This document shows positions 1 to 10,595 of a DNA stretch of 64,000 nt, piece after piece (within the stretch, counting starts at the first letter, position 1; each line of letters starts with the position of its first letter). The notes under the pieces are model-generated. The model was not told the origin of the DNA, ran no database searches, and saw only the letters and a program-made list of their open reading frames with translations. This stretch comes from Ditylenchus dipsaci. Taxonomy: Eukaryota; Nematoda; Chromadorea; Rhabditida; Anguinidae. The stretch is taken from positions 186,001-250,000 of the forward strand of contig SADC01001353.1 of assembly GCA_004194705.1 (NCBI GenBank). The letters are read 5' to 3'. Both the position numbers and the translations under genes were made by a program.

Positions 1-3000
1 ACTGGCTTTAAGAGTGTTTTCCACAATTTCCACATCCATGTCTTCATCAAAAGTTTCTTCTATTTCTGCTTTTTGATAAGTGTTTCTAGCTGATGGGTAG
101 AAATGGCCTCGGTTGTACAGAGAAGTGGCATTTATCTCATTTTGGTACTGGTTGACCTAAAATTATATTTTAATGAATCAGACTACAAGAGCTGCGTTAA
201 ATCGAGTGTTGGTAAACAATCTTTATTGAAATGTTCGTTAAATCGAAAATGGCATCAAAATGGCACAACTCTATACCGGTTAGCTCAAAAACGCTTGTAA
301 TCCTTGTTTTTTTTAACGTTTCAGCAGCCAATACACGCTTAAAGTATCATTTCAGGTGGCAGTCGACACTTTTCTGCAAAAAGAATTAATGACAAAATTT
401 TGACGTTTTGACTTAGGGGACCAAGTTATTTAAGTATGCCTTGATACCCATAAAGAGTCAAAAAAAAATAAAGAACTAAATATAATTTTGACAACTGAAA
501 CCTGAGGTTTTTGTTGCTTAGCTCTAGTCAAACAAAAACAAAACATCTTTAAAACAAGTATATGCTTTGGCCTTGCAGGGCAAAAAGTCTAATTTTTCGG
601 CAAAAAATCTGCCGAAAAGTCTCGACCGCTACCTAAAAACATGTTTCAAGCATATATTGGCTGGAACGTTGAAACATGAGTCTTTTGTGCGTTTTTAAGC
701 TAGTCTGCATGGTATAATTCCATATTTTCGCAGAAAAAAACCTTGAACAGACAAGAAAAAACCCAATATTCGTTAAATCGAGAGTGGCTTTATTAGTAGG
801 GATCCGAAATAATATTCGTTAAATCAAGAGTTTCGTTAAATCGGTGGTTCGTTAAATCGAGAGTTTCGTTAAATCGAAGGTAAGCTTAACCTTACTTCAG
901 ATTTAACCAACCAATCAGGCTAGATGGTTCGTTAAATCGAGAGTTTCGTTAAATCGGGGGTTCGTTAAATCGAGAGCTGACTGTATTGGCAAAACTTGTA
1001 TTCCACGAAATTCGTATTCGACAAAACTCGTATTATTACCGAATTCGCATTCCACAAAACTGGTATTTGATAAAACCAATATAAGGATAATTCATTGCGA
1101 ATGCGTGTCTAACTCATACAAATGCGAATTACGTAGAATACGAGTTTTGCCAAATGCAAGTTTTGTCAAAAGCGAGAAACGCGAAAACGAGTCGGCTCTG
1201 CCCCCACATGCCTTATTGAAATTCGCTTCCCGAAAATTCGCTTAGCTAAAAGATTATTGAGGAAGACAATAAAATTAGCTGACAGGCTTCATAAAAGAAT
1301 AGGAAATTGAATCTTTTACTTGTAAAAAATATTTAGTAATTTATTGTCTTTATATATATATTTTTTCGTTAAGCTGGTTTTAGTTAAGAAAATTTTCGTT
1401 AAAGAAGGGGTGAAAGCTGTTGAGGTATTTCAGTAGGTTTTCGTTAAGCAAGTTTTGGCTAAGCAAGTTTTCATTGAGTTATTCTCGTTAAGCGCGGGTT
1501 CACCTGGCCCATAAAGAGTCATGTTTGAATTTTTCGTACAGTCAATTATAAGTTTTTCACACTTAACTTTTGCTATTAACTGTAATTTTTTTTTGAAAAT
1601 AAGCTTTCAAATATAACTGTGTAAACTGTTTTTAGCCAACTGCTAAAAATTAAATACAATCAAAAAAATTCCTTACCTTTTGAGTGCTAACACCTTTTCT
1701 TATTTGCTCATGTTCCCATCTAGCAAGTTCATCGTCATCAGAGTTGACGCTTTTTTCCTCGTCACTATCACCCTGCTCAATACGCAGAAAATTTGCTTGA
1801 TCATCTTGACGTTGTTCTTCTTCTGTAGAAAGAAGGGACTTGGCGGAGTAAAACCTCAATTAGTTTAATTAACAAATGACAAAGTTTGTAATAAATTCAA
1901 GTAAATAACTCACTTCCCACCACCGTCTATAGCATCCTCGTCAGACATGTCATTTTCGTCTTCACGAACTAATCTCTGCCTCTCTCCAGTCTGGTTGCTG
2001 CTCGATTTTAGCCGGACAGTGTCATCCACAGGAATAAAATCTCCGCCTTGACGTAATTTCTCTCTTTTCTTTCGAGCCTTAATTTTTATTTGTTGATATT
2101 TTTGAAAAGATTTCACTTGTACAGTCTATTGTAACAGTTATTTGAACAGCAAACGTCAAATTTACCTTTTTTTACAAAAATTTGGACAGAATCTCTTGTA
2201 CCTTTTTAGGGCTTTTCCTTTCTGGCTCTGAATAATACACCCTCCACTCAATTAAAGTTGACCCCCCTCCAGTAAATCAGCTTACGGGCCAAGGCAATTG
2301 TTTTTAAATTTTAAAATATCAATTTTTTCGCATAAAAATAATTGAAAAATCTAATTATACTGGTTTTCGAGACTTGTTTCGAGATTTAAAAATTAAGAGA
2401 TAAATTTTTTTCTGCCTTGGTCCAACAAGCTGATTTACTGAAGGGGTCAACTTTAATTGAGTGAAAGGAATATATTTCAAATTCTATTTTTTCACAAAGT
2501 TTGCTTTGTCGGACCGAAATAGACTAGTTTGATTTGGAACATAATATGTGACTTTCAAGTAATTTTTTTAGCAATATGTTTAAAGAAATGAATCTCAAAT
2601 CACGCTAGAAATATATCTGAAAAGTATTTAACATTTCGACTAAATTGTTGTTATCATTTTAAGAATGCCCATTGAAAGAGTTAATTTTACGGTTGAGACC
2701 AATGCACTCAAGCATGGAAATTATTAATACGATTCTCGCAAAAAATGAAGTAAGAAATTTACAATACCTCGTAAACAGCTCTGGCATCAGGTATGTCATC
2801 GGTAAAAGCAGACGCAAATTTGGTGCGCACATCAGCTTCTTCTTTGTTAGGCAACAAACTTCTTCTTTGACCTTAATATTCATAATTGTGTAACTTGAAA
2901 AGAATTCGCAAGACCTACCTGTTCTTTACTAGACTCTTTCAAAACTACCACATCATCATCTTCCTGCGCTTCTTGTTTCACCGCTTTATGACTGGTTCTC

Positions 3001-6000
3001 TTGGTGCTGGCTTGTAACTTATTGCGAGAATTCTTTAGCTTTTTGATAGCACGAGCATTATTGTTGGTGGTAGTCCGAGCTAGCTCGAAACCAGAAACAT
3101 CATCGTCTGAAAATATCATAGTTGCATGAATGAAAAAGATAATCTCGAAATAAAAGCAAGGTAAAAAGTTATTTGGGTATACATTGGGTATACATTCAGA
3201 TCCTAGCTGCGGTCAAACCTTGTTATAGTGCGATTCTGATACAGAGTGAAAATGGATTGACGCACTTACAAGGGAACCGTTTGAACTGTACGATTCGATT
3301 CGAAAATTCTGACAAAGCCATCTTGTGGAGCATATTTGATTTACTGTATAGAATTTCAATATTTTTTCCCCACAGACAGAAAAAATCAAATCTGGAGACT
3401 CGAAAAAAATCGAGCCACAAACGGCCTTGATCCCCCCTGTAGATTCTTAAAACGTACTTGTTTATAATCCATCCTTGATATGGTGACACCGCCAAAAGCT
3501 CGATACTTAGCAGGGTCTGACACTATTTTGAACACATATATATGTGGAAAAAAGTGTCAGACCCAGTTAGGAATCGAAAATTTAGGGTGTCACTGTATGA
3601 AGGCTTGCCTGTAGAAATTTTGTTTTTGAAAATCCACAGGGGGACCATGTCAGTTTTGGCTTGATCTTTCTCGACTCTCCAGATTCGATTTTTTCTGTCT
3701 GTGGTGAAAAAATATTGAAATTCTATATAGTAAATCAAATATGCTCTACAAGATGGCTTTGTCAGAATTTTTGAATCGAATCGTACAGTTCAAACGGTTC
3801 CCTTGTTAGTCAAATTTTTTAAAATCGTCGTGCGAGTCCGATTTTTCGTGAAATTTATATCGCAGAATTTTCCTGAGAATGTATTGATATGAGAACATTC
3901 TAAAGAATTCAGCTGAAAATTTCCAAAAATAAGGGTCGCATTATAATATGACAACTCATAAGTTTAGTTTTAGCCTTGGGTTTTAAGATTATTCATGTTC
4001 ACTTTTGAAAATTTTTAACAAAAAGTTTATTTGTCATTTGGGTCATAACGAAAGAATTTTGATTTTATCAGTGGCTCTTGTTAAGAAAGAAAGTTTCGCC
4101 ATGAAGATCCGCGGGTATCGACGAAGTAACATCCCTTTTGTCATTTACAAAATCGAAATCCCTACGATTTTTGTATTATAGAATTTAACAATGAAGGTAA
4201 AAAAGCATTTGACTATAGGTGGGAATAAACTGAATTGCGGGTCATTATAAGTATTGACTTGATGTATTCGTTACCCTATATTCTTCATTAGATGGGCATG
4301 CCCGCCTATATGTTAACTTTAATTCTATCAAAATAGCATTAACTCTGAAACCCTGGTAAAAAATCGAGGAGTACCCGTCTATTAGAGAGTGGCTTTTAAG
4401 AGGTGGGAGAAAAATAGTAATTGAGATCACAATGTCTATTTTAGGATTGAGAAACACGATACAAAAATGAAAGTTGAAAATTTGACTAGTCGATCACTAA
4501 GCTCACCAGAAGCTTTATTTGCTATAATTTTTAAAAAAATATTTCTGAAATAATTGACGACTGACTTATCCCAGACAAAGAACCGTATAACCTCTGATAA
4601 AAGCATATCAAGCTTATATTTTGCGACCCACTAAAAAATTTAAATTTTCATATATATATTTCGACAAAATTTTTCAATCCTGTTAAGAGAGTAATGTGGG
4701 ATTATAAGAGGCTAGGCTTGTATTAAAGGTTTAACGACATCTGTGAGATCATTCTACTTTTTTTTTTCTATCAAGTTTACAACAATACAGTTGACGCTCT
4801 CTATGGGACACACACCTGAAATTCGTTCCCGCCTTGGGTCCGACACTTTTTTAACCTGATTTCTTAAATGTTTTGCCAAATGTGATTTGCCAGTCTAGTC
4901 GGAAATATCGCAGGGATCTCGATTTTGCCGATTCTTTTTGCAACCGACAAAAAATTTGTCGGTAAGTTTCACAAATCTCTCTATAAAATAAATCTTTTTC
5001 AAGATTTTGTTTACCCTATATAGAGCATCACAGGCAGGGTGGTATACTCGACGATTACCTCAGCCATCAGCCTCAGCCTCAGCCGGCTGAGGTCTGAAAA
5101 TTTTCCTCAGCCTCAGCCGCCAGCCGAGCAAAATTTTTACCTCAGCCATCAGCCTCAGCCGGCTGATGGCTGAGTTAACCTCAGCCGGCTGAGTTCGAGC
5201 TCAGCCGGCTGAAATATAAACTATTAAAATTAACAATTTTATTGGTTTGTGTATAAGTAGCCATAAAATAGACAAAGCTGGCTTTTGAGGTAAAATGACT
5301 TATGTTTGGTGAAAAAAAAAGTCTTTTTTGTGCGAATTTCAATTTTGTGAAATTAAATTCGTATTCTTCTATTTTGTTTTCAAAATGATGACACCATTAA
5401 GTAGCTGTGCGATTCTGGTTACTGATAAAGTATCAATTATTGCATAACGTCACGAAATGTAAAATAATAAGTTAAAGTTATGAACTGAATTACTTTTCTG
5501 ACCCCCCTTATGCTTTGGTCCTGCTATTTACAATTTTTTAAGAGAATGCAATAGATATAATTTTGTAAGAACCCAGAATTGCAGCGCTACCTGATGCATT
5601 ATTACTATAAAAATTGGAATTTCAAAGCTTTTTAGACAAAAAGTTAAGTTTAAAATTTATTCTGTTAAGAAAATTTTAAAAATTTTTTCTGCCTCAGCCG
5701 TCTGCCAGGTCTAAAAAATTTCCTCAGCCGTCAGCCTCAGCCGGCTGAGGTCTGAAATTTTCCTCAGCCTCAGCCGTCAGCCGGGCCGGAATTTCTACCT
5801 CAGCCATCAGCCTCAGCCGGCTGAGGTCTGAAAATTTTCCTCAGCCTCAGCCGTCAGCCGGGCCGAAATTTCTACCTCAGCCATCAGCCTCAGCCTCAGC
5901 CGGCTGATGGCTGAGTTTAACCTCAGCCGGCTGAAGTCAGCCGGCTGAGGTTACCACCCTGATCACAGGTCTTTGTCGATTGCAAAACACCATCGGTAAA

Positions 6001-6353
6001 ATTAAAATTCTTGCAATATATCCGACTAGACTGGCGAATCACATGTGACAAAACATTCAAGAAATTATATTTAAAAAGTGTTGGACCCAAGGCAAGAACA
6101 AACTTTAGGGGTGTATCTTATAGAAGGCGTTGACTGTTTTTTCCGGAATAGAGTTTAAATTTAGCTACCTTCATCCTGGTCAAAAGACAATGTACTGCTA
6201 GGCACTGCAGCTCTAATTTTGACTTCCTTAAATTCTTCCTCGGAAGGGCCAGCCTTGTCTTCTACGTCTTCATGGTTGGCACCTCTGGAGCGATGACTGA
6301 CCTTTTTGGCTTTCGGCTTCCGGAAAATTAGATCAGACATTGTGAGGCAACTT
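1..6353 (-). CDS. PAXBP1: PAXBP1/GCFC-type nuclear factor, 5' part of gene
   Basis: PAXBP1 (GC-rich sequence DNA-binding factor-like) is a nuclear protein tied to splicing and transcription. Exons read on the minus strand: 6340-6169 (ATG at 6340), 3106-2915, 2871-2768, 2077-1914, 1854-1677, and probably 89-1, running off the window. The first residues MSDLIFRKPKAKK match the family's basic N-terminus; SFDQDEDDD, a DIPDARAVYE/ARKKREK junction, RLVREDENDMSDEDA and ELARWEHEQIRKG follow in family order. Phases agree across exons 1-5 if exon 2 ends at a donor 4 nt past the consensus one. The phase into the last segment does not fit, so an exon or base is missing there. An acceptor at 6354, 13 nt before the ATG, suggests SL trans-splicing. 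The C-terminal GCFC domain lies outside the window. Assignment is firm; the 89-1 exon is inference. Confidence 0.88.
103..985. repeat. Degenerate pogo/Tigger-like TIR array
   Basis: The phrase GTTAAATCGAGAG or close variants recurs about eight times (near 193, 234, 770, 812, 835, 850, 926 and 960), ending in GAGCTGACTGTAT. The same words form the ends of the TA-flanked MITEs at 32886, 52405 and 63275. This is a multiply nested or tandemly duplicated relic, in the 3'-side intron of PAXBP1. Confidence 0.6.
986..1515. repeat. Two decayed inverted-repeat elements
   Basis: From 986 to 1180, ACTTGTATTCCACGAAATTCG is mirrored imperfectly by ACGTAGAATACGAGTTTTGC. From 1205 to 1510, TTCGTTAAGC and TTTCGTTAAG words repeat about eight times in both orientations. 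Both fill an intron of PAXBP1; no coding signal was seen. Confidence 0.45.
2236..2466. repeat. Short foldback MITE in PAXBP1 intron
   Basis: The left arm begins CCACTCAATTAAAGTTGACC and the right arm ends with its near-perfect reverse complement GGTCAACTTTAATTGAGTG. Arms are about 60 nt around a roughly 110-nt AT-rich loop. The inner arm contains the word CCAAGGC/GCCTTGG, shared with the elements at 31370 and 62200. Confidence 0.75.
2901..2925 (-). promoter_or_regulatory. Tandem GTNNGT splice donor of PAXBP1 exon 2
   Basis: The minus strand reads AACAGGTAGGTCTTG. A consensus donor (CAG before GTAGGT) and a second GT 4 nt downstream are both present. Only the downstream one keeps exon 3 in the frame that encodes KFASAFTDDIPDARAVYE; the consensus site shifts frame. 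Confidence 0.5.
3195..3815. repeat. 620-bp foldback element with inner palindrome
   Basis: An arm of about 190 nt at 3255-3445 (with CAAGATGGC, CCACAGACAG and TCGATT words) is repeated in inverse orientation at 3630-3810. In the centre, 3514-3565 forms a near-perfect hairpin around ACACATATATATGTG. Apparent ORFs here are arm read-through. It lies in PAXBP1 intron 1. A fragment recurs near 41010. Confidence 0.8.
4786..6137. repeat. Foldback element with pogo-like ends, host of a nested hAT MITE
   Basis: The left end TACAGTTGACGCTCTCTAT and right end ATAGAAGGCGTTGACTGT are inverted. The arms run about 240 nt each, with matched inner words GCCTTGGGTCCGACAC and GTGTTGGACCCAAGGC. The ends resemble the other pogo/Tigger-like MITEs in the window. 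The middle is the nested element 5035-5961. Confidence 0.75.
5027..5969. mobile_element. hAT-like non-autonomous element with 8-bp target duplication
   Basis: The element 5035-5961 starts CAGGGTGGTA and ends TACCACCCTG, and is flanked on both sides by the identical octamer ATCACAGG (5027-5034, 5962-5969). An 8-bp duplication with CAG-type ends is the hAT hallmark. Subterminal arrays of the palindrome CTCAGCCGGCTGAGG occupy about 5055-5215 and 5690-5945. The centre has no transposase ORF. It inserted into the foldback at 4786-6137. Confidence 0.85.
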
Positions 6354-6679
6354 CTGAAATGTATAAAATTAAATATGGCAAAGGTATTCTTGAAAAATAA
6401 CTGAAAACCATCCAGTCGAGACAAAGTAATTTTATAACAGAAATTGATGAAAAAATCTGTTTGTTGTATTATCTTATCTAATACACCAGTAATCAGATTA
6501 AAAAAAAACTTATTTTTTAACGTGAAAATCACTAAAAAAATTTATGTTCTTTTATATTCACTTCCAAGCGTAAAACACTTTACAATATATTGTCTTTGAG
6601 CTAGAAAAGGTATAACATTGAGCAAAGTTTGTGAATCTTTTGACACACTTCACTGAAAACTAGTGAAAACCAGTACCAT

Positions 6680-7118
6680 TGGCACTAATACAGTGCCAAA
6701 CACGACTATTGTAAAACGAGCACAGTTAAAATGGCACTAATTGAGTGCTAAGCGTGTTTCTACTACTAAATCTTTCCGTCAAGATTTTGAACAAATCGCT
6801 GATTCTGATTCGGCTATATTTTGCATAAGAAATATTTTTTGTACCAGTTCGGTTTAACCAACCTAGTTGTAACAGTTAATACCCTAATTTTTTACTTTTA
6901 CAAGTAACAAACAGTCTGCATGGTGTCTGCATCACACATTCATGACAGTTATATGCCTAGAGCTGACAATCTGTCGTGAATATGTGTTAGAGAATTACCC
7001 AGATCTAATAAAGATATTGTGCATATCAGGGCTCATCAGCAGCAACTCTCCGTAAAAGAAAATGCCGCACCAAACCTTTATCACAACACACATCCACCGA
7101 ATATATCGCCGGGCCAGA
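6680..7118. repeat. 5S rDNA spacer, copy A
   Basis: It is near-identical in order to copies at 7741-8035 and 10596-11051: an ACCAACCTAGTT block, a TATGCCTAGAGCTGACAATC block, AGATCTAATAAAGATAT and CTCATCAGCAGC. Because copy B directly follows a 5S gene, this is read as the non-transcribed spacer of a former tandem 5S array. Confidence 0.65.
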
Positions 7119-7485
7119 GGCCCAGAATTATGAAATTTGGCGCTACTGTAATATACCCCCTCCCCATAAAACCGACTTTTGTAGGATAAATAACTCTAAA
7201 TGCATGTTTTTTCATGCATTTGGAGGCTCTTTAAAGTGATTTGTGCTTGAGGGATGTGGGTGTCTGCGTCTCAACTTCAAGCGCCCAAGCCCCAAAAAAG
7301 CGCAGCGGGCTTGAGAGTTAGTTATTATTGTAAAAAAAAGGTTTTTTAGACATTCCAAAAAGTCGATTTCGAGAGGGGGCGTTCATGACAGTAGGTCCTA
7401 TATTGGGGGGTGGGGCGAGGGGATATCACAGTAGCTTTTTTTTGGGGAGGGGGGGTTATATGACAGTAGCGTCCAAAATTAGATC
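7119..7485. repeat. Foldback element inside the 5S unit, three-hairpin core
   Basis: The arms contain CGCTACTGTAATATACCCCC and GACAGTAGGTCC, both next to AAAACCGACTTTT/AAAAAGTCGATTTC words. The loop (about 7187-7320) is a diverged member of the TGCATG...GGGTGT..GCATCTCAAC family seen at 29720, 46465, 52850, 55225 and 58905. It separates spacer copy A from the 5S upstream flank. Confidence 0.55.
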
Positions 7486-7615
7486 GAACACTCCGAAATG
7501 GTTCGGCTCCAATAAAAACCTTTAGGATTTTACATTGAATCGATAGTCATCAGTATTTTTGAATACTCATAGTTTTTGCTATTCCACAACAGTCCAATAT
7601 TCCTTCTTCACCATC
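7486..7615 (+). promoter_or_regulatory. 5S rRNA upstream flank
   Basis: The block GATCGAACACTCCGAAATGG to TTTTTGCTATTCCA recurs at 11063-11175 in spacer unit C, where no 5S follows. Conservation of this immediate upstream region in a broken unit marks it as part of the ancestral 5S repeat and possibly its upstream promoter. The function is inferred. Confidence 0.4.
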
Positions 7616-7734
7616 GCTTACGACCATATCACGTTGAAAGTACGCCATCCCGTCCGATCTGGCAATGTCAAGCAACGTTGGGCTCGACTAGTACTTGGAT
7701 CGGAGACGTCCTGGGAATCTCGGGTGCTGTAAGC
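7616..7734 (+). rRNA. 5S ribosomal RNA
   Basis: This is a complete 119-nt 5S gene, the small RNA of the large ribosomal subunit, made by RNA polymerase III. The ends GCTTAC and GTAAGC pair as helix I. The internal control region is clear: AAGCAACGTTGGGCTCG for box A/IE and GTACTTGGATCGGAGAC for box C. Start and body (GCTTACGACCATATCACGTT) are of nematode type. A run of six T at 7742-7747 is a proper Pol III terminator. It is the only intact copy in the window, flanked by relic spacers. Confidence 0.95.
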
Positions 7735-8035
7735 CAAAACCTTTTTTATATTTCCAAAAAAGTGATTTCGACTATATTTTGCATAAGACATATTTTTTTG
7801 TACCAGTTCGGTGCAACCAACCTAGTTTTGGCAGTTAATACCCTAATTTTTACTTTTACACGTAACAAAGAATCATGTTGGGCATGGGGGTGTCTGCATG
7901 ACACATTCATGACAGTTATATGCCTAGAGCTGACAATCTGTGGTGAAAATATGTGTTAGCGAATTAACTAGATCTAATAAAGATATCGTGCATATCAGGG
8001 CTCATCAGCAGCAACTCTCCGTAAAAAAAAGTGCC
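7735..8035. repeat. 5S rDNA spacer, copy B
   Basis: It begins right after the 5S gene with its T-run terminator, then continues with the same blocks as copies A and C (TTTTGCATAAGACATA, ACCAACCTAGTTTTGG, TATGCCTAGAGCTGACAATC). It lacks the GCACTAATACAGTGCC part that precedes the blocks in A and C. Confidence 0.65.
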
Positions 8036-8715
8036 GCAAATTGTGTCAAAATCAAACTGTACCAAAATAAAAATAAAAGAATAAAAATAAAAAGGGTAAA
8101 AATTTGATGATTTTTACAGTAAAATGCATTAAAATTGCGGCACAATTTACGGTGGCACAATCTGATTTGACACAGGTTGCTCCTGTCCTCAGGTGGTTGT
8201 CCTTGGAGCAATTTTTTTTTAACTTTGCCCGGTTCCAAAATCTGTTTTCTGGACTGATTTGGACATGCTAAAGATGATTTGAAAATAGTAAAATAAGGGG
8301 TTTTGTATGGTATTTTTGAGTATTGGGAAACTAAAGAAACTAAAAATAGACTGTGCTGTGAGTGTGGTAGAAAAAGCCTTACCTGCCAACCCTGTAGTGA
8401 ATGCAGGGTTGGCAGGGTGTAATTTTCAGCCGCAAAAAAGCTACACCCCATGAGATGACACATTGCTTTTAATTTTCGAATTATAACATACGTTTTCAAG
8501 ATTTTAGTAAAAGGGTAAAAAAATGTCTTTCAACTGCTATGTAAAAACATCAGATGCGCTGATAAAATAATTGAAAAAACAAGCAATGAAAAGAAAAAAA
8601 CGTCTTTTCAAAAAAGCTGTACCGGGGCCGAAAAAGCCACACCTTGCAAACCCTGAGTGAGTGGAAAATAAATAATAATTATGAAAAAAATTCCGCTGAT
8701 TCTATGAGCGGTTAA
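8036..8715. other. No gene seen; weak inverted repeats
   Basis: The stretch contains a short hairpin at 8390-8418 (CTGCCAACCCTG / CAGGGTTGGCAG) and scattered words shared between 8430-8460 and 8615-8650. A long open frame on the minus strand lacks codon bias, conserved residues or splice sites, and is not called. Confidence 0.4.
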
Positions 8716-9163
8716 AAGGCCATAGCCGTTGCCGGCAACAAGAATTTCACACGTTTGAATGCGCGCGGGACACCACGAATGTTGCAATAATATTCAGGAA
8801 TATTTTTTTAATAAACTAATCGGCATTCGGTTTGAAAAATCTGGCTCTCTTTTCTGTTGATGCTTTCATCCTTCGCTTTGGCCTTAGGTATCTTCTCTGT
8901 TTGTTCCTTTTTTTCAGCCCTCTGTTTGAAGGGCTGAAAAATCAAATCATGAAGAAGGCAAAGCGGGCATCGGGAATCGAATTAACTAGCAATTTATATC
9001 AGTAAACACGCTTCACCGCTGAACTAACATGTTGCTTGTTTACCTCTCCCTACTTTATTCTAAGTAGCTTTATTTCAAAAACATCGATAAATAAATAAAA
9101 GCGTTCCGCGCGCAATCAAACGTGTGAAATTCTTGTTGTCGGCGACGACTATGGTCCTTTAAA
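8716..9163. mobile_element. Foldback element with tRNA-like core, copy 1
   Basis: The left end AAAGGCCATAGCCGTTGCCG and right end CGGCGACGACTATGGTCCTTT are inverted, and both arms carry GAATTTCACACGTTTGA. Arms are about 60 nt. The loop holds a tRNA-like stretch on the minus strand (8963-9035). The same arms occur at 58365-58675. Confidence 0.75.
8963..9035 (-). pseudogene. tRNA-like sequence in foldback loop
   Basis: The minus strand shows an A-box-like TTAGTTCAGCGGTGAAGC and, about 35 nt later, a B-box-like AATTCGATTCCCG, the spacing of a tRNA gene. The acceptor stem ends do not pair well and no clear anticodon arm forms, so this is a tRNA-derived relic or SINE head, not a working tRNA. Confidence 0.5.
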
Positions 9164-9472
9164 AGAGCATGCTCGTCACCGATGGGAATGTTTTAAAAGC
9201 GGGTTACCAGCGAAATTCAAACCGAAATTAATTGGACGAAATTTTGGAAAAGTCGAGCTAAAATAATATTTCCAGTGGGAATCGAACCGACGACCAAACT
9301 TCGCAGTCTGCAGCCGCTATCCCTCTAAGCCACCGATGCTATTAGACGAAGGATGTGTTTTCATTACTTACTCGCCGCAAAGCACTCCACTAAAATTTAT
9401 TTTAAAATCATTAGTTGGTACCCGTTTTTCAAAATATTTCCATCGGTGGCGAGCATGCCCCTTTAAGGAGAT
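9164..9472. mobile_element. Foldback element with tRNA-like core, copy 2
   Basis: The ends are AAAGAGCATGCTCGTCACCG and its inverse CGGTGGCGAGCATGCCCCTTT. It abuts the previous element directly. The loop carries a better tRNA-like sequence (9271-9337). A diverged sister with the same ends and core lies at 40662-40982. Confidence 0.7.
9271..9337 (-). pseudogene. tRNA-Cys-like sequence
   Basis: The minus strand shows A box GTGGCTTAGAGGG, a loop CTGCAGA compatible with anticodon GCA flanked by an imperfect five-base stem, and B box GGTTCGATTCCC with a perfect T stem (GTCGG/CCCAC partly). The acceptor stem is poorly paired. It is more likely a Pol III promoter relic in a transposon than an active tRNA. 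Confidence 0.5.
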
Positions 9473-10054
9473 AGTTTTAACTCTGAAAGATTACCCAAAG
9501 TTTCGTGCTTTTTAAATGTGGTTTTTGAGCCATATTCGACGACTTGATGTTGCGATGTCTGACAAACTTATGTAAAATTAACAATTACAATTCAGTTTGT
9601 GCTAATGAAAGCGTTTTGTTCAGAATTCCGTGCTGATTAATATAGAAGATAAAATTTTCTCTGAAAAACTTATTTTTTTTTGCGATTCATTTCACGTATT
9701 TATAGTTATAGGTATCCTATTTTGAGTTGTTTTTGTTATTTGATTGTTACTTTTTATATGAAGACAAAGTTGTGTAATTTAAGTGCTTATTTGGTGCAGA
9801 GTTAAACGGACTTTTGAATGAATGCAAGTTTGGTTCAGTAAGGGGCCGTAGAACATGCAAAGTAATAGCATTTTTCAAAAATTCTATGAAATACGAAATT
9901 TAGCTCTTTCTTATAGGCAGCTAAAAATCGTTAGTATGACCGTTACTTTTCAGTAGCTCTACTGCAGCAGAGAGCGCAGATTCTGCTCATCATATTGTTA
10001 CCAAAAAATACAGCAAATCATAGAACAAAACAGTGACACGAATAACGAATTGGT

Positions 10055-10410
10055 TGGTGACAAGGCTTTTTCCGGGTTAATTAGAATTTGCGTTCTTGGC
10101 GTTCAGTATTTTTGTGGTTCGTGGTTCTGCAGATGGACGCAGATGTTTGAGCCCTTCTCAACCTTAACGGACTTTAATCTTACAACAATTGATTAGAACT
10201 CGCGCCTTTCTTGGCGTTCTGTATCTTCACTTTTTCTCGAAAGAAAAACTTTGTTACTGAAGAGTGCCTGCAGGTTATTAACTGCGCCGGCTAACTCTGG
10301 ACTTTGCAACTTAGCTGTAGCCAAGATTAAACTATGGATAACTGAACTGGATAAAAGCGGCTTATAGTCATGGACTAATCCGACTGAGTGCACAAGTATT
10401 CTTTCCTTAA
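10055..10410 (-). pseudogene. Relic of the LTR-encoded protein ORF
   Basis: An open frame at 10193-10393 contains KLQSPELAGAVNNLQALFS. This matches KLQGPELAIAVKNLQALFS in the terminal repeat of the LTR element (12480-12860), although the DNA has diverged. Amino-acid similarity over a diverged DNA match shows the repeat-borne frame was once under protein-level constraint. No full LTR structure is visible here. Confidence 0.5.
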
Positions 10411-10595
10411 AATCATTTATTGTTTTGCGACAAAAAACTCTGTAATAAATATAACAACTAACAACTGCAAGCCATAAACAAAAGAAAATAGACAGTATTA
10501 TTGGATATGATAAGCTTCAATAAATGCATTTGGCACAAGTACTTATTGAATAGTAATGATTTACTGCTTTTCTAGTACTTAAAAAAGCACTAATT

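Noticed and set aside
5050..5945. CRISPR-like or origin-like repeat array
   Set aside because: Palindromic CAGCCGGCTGAGG units are unevenly spaced without unique spacers, and lie inside a hAT-type element with its own ends.
6950..7060. Hammerhead ribozyme in the 5S spacer (CTGATGAG on minus strand)
   Set aside because: The matching GAAA box and closing stems are absent.
6680..7118. SL RNA gene in the 5S spacer
   Set aside because: No 22-nt leader plus donor plus Sm site (A-T5-G type) could be aligned in any of the three spacer copies.
7576..7959. 127-codon plus-strand frame
   Set aside because: It runs through the 5S rRNA gene and its spacer; a shadow of non-coding DNA.
8005..8499. 164-codon minus-strand open frame
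   Set aside because: It spans repeat words and poly-T/A runs, ends in hydrophobic low-complexity sequence, and has no splice sites or conserved motif.
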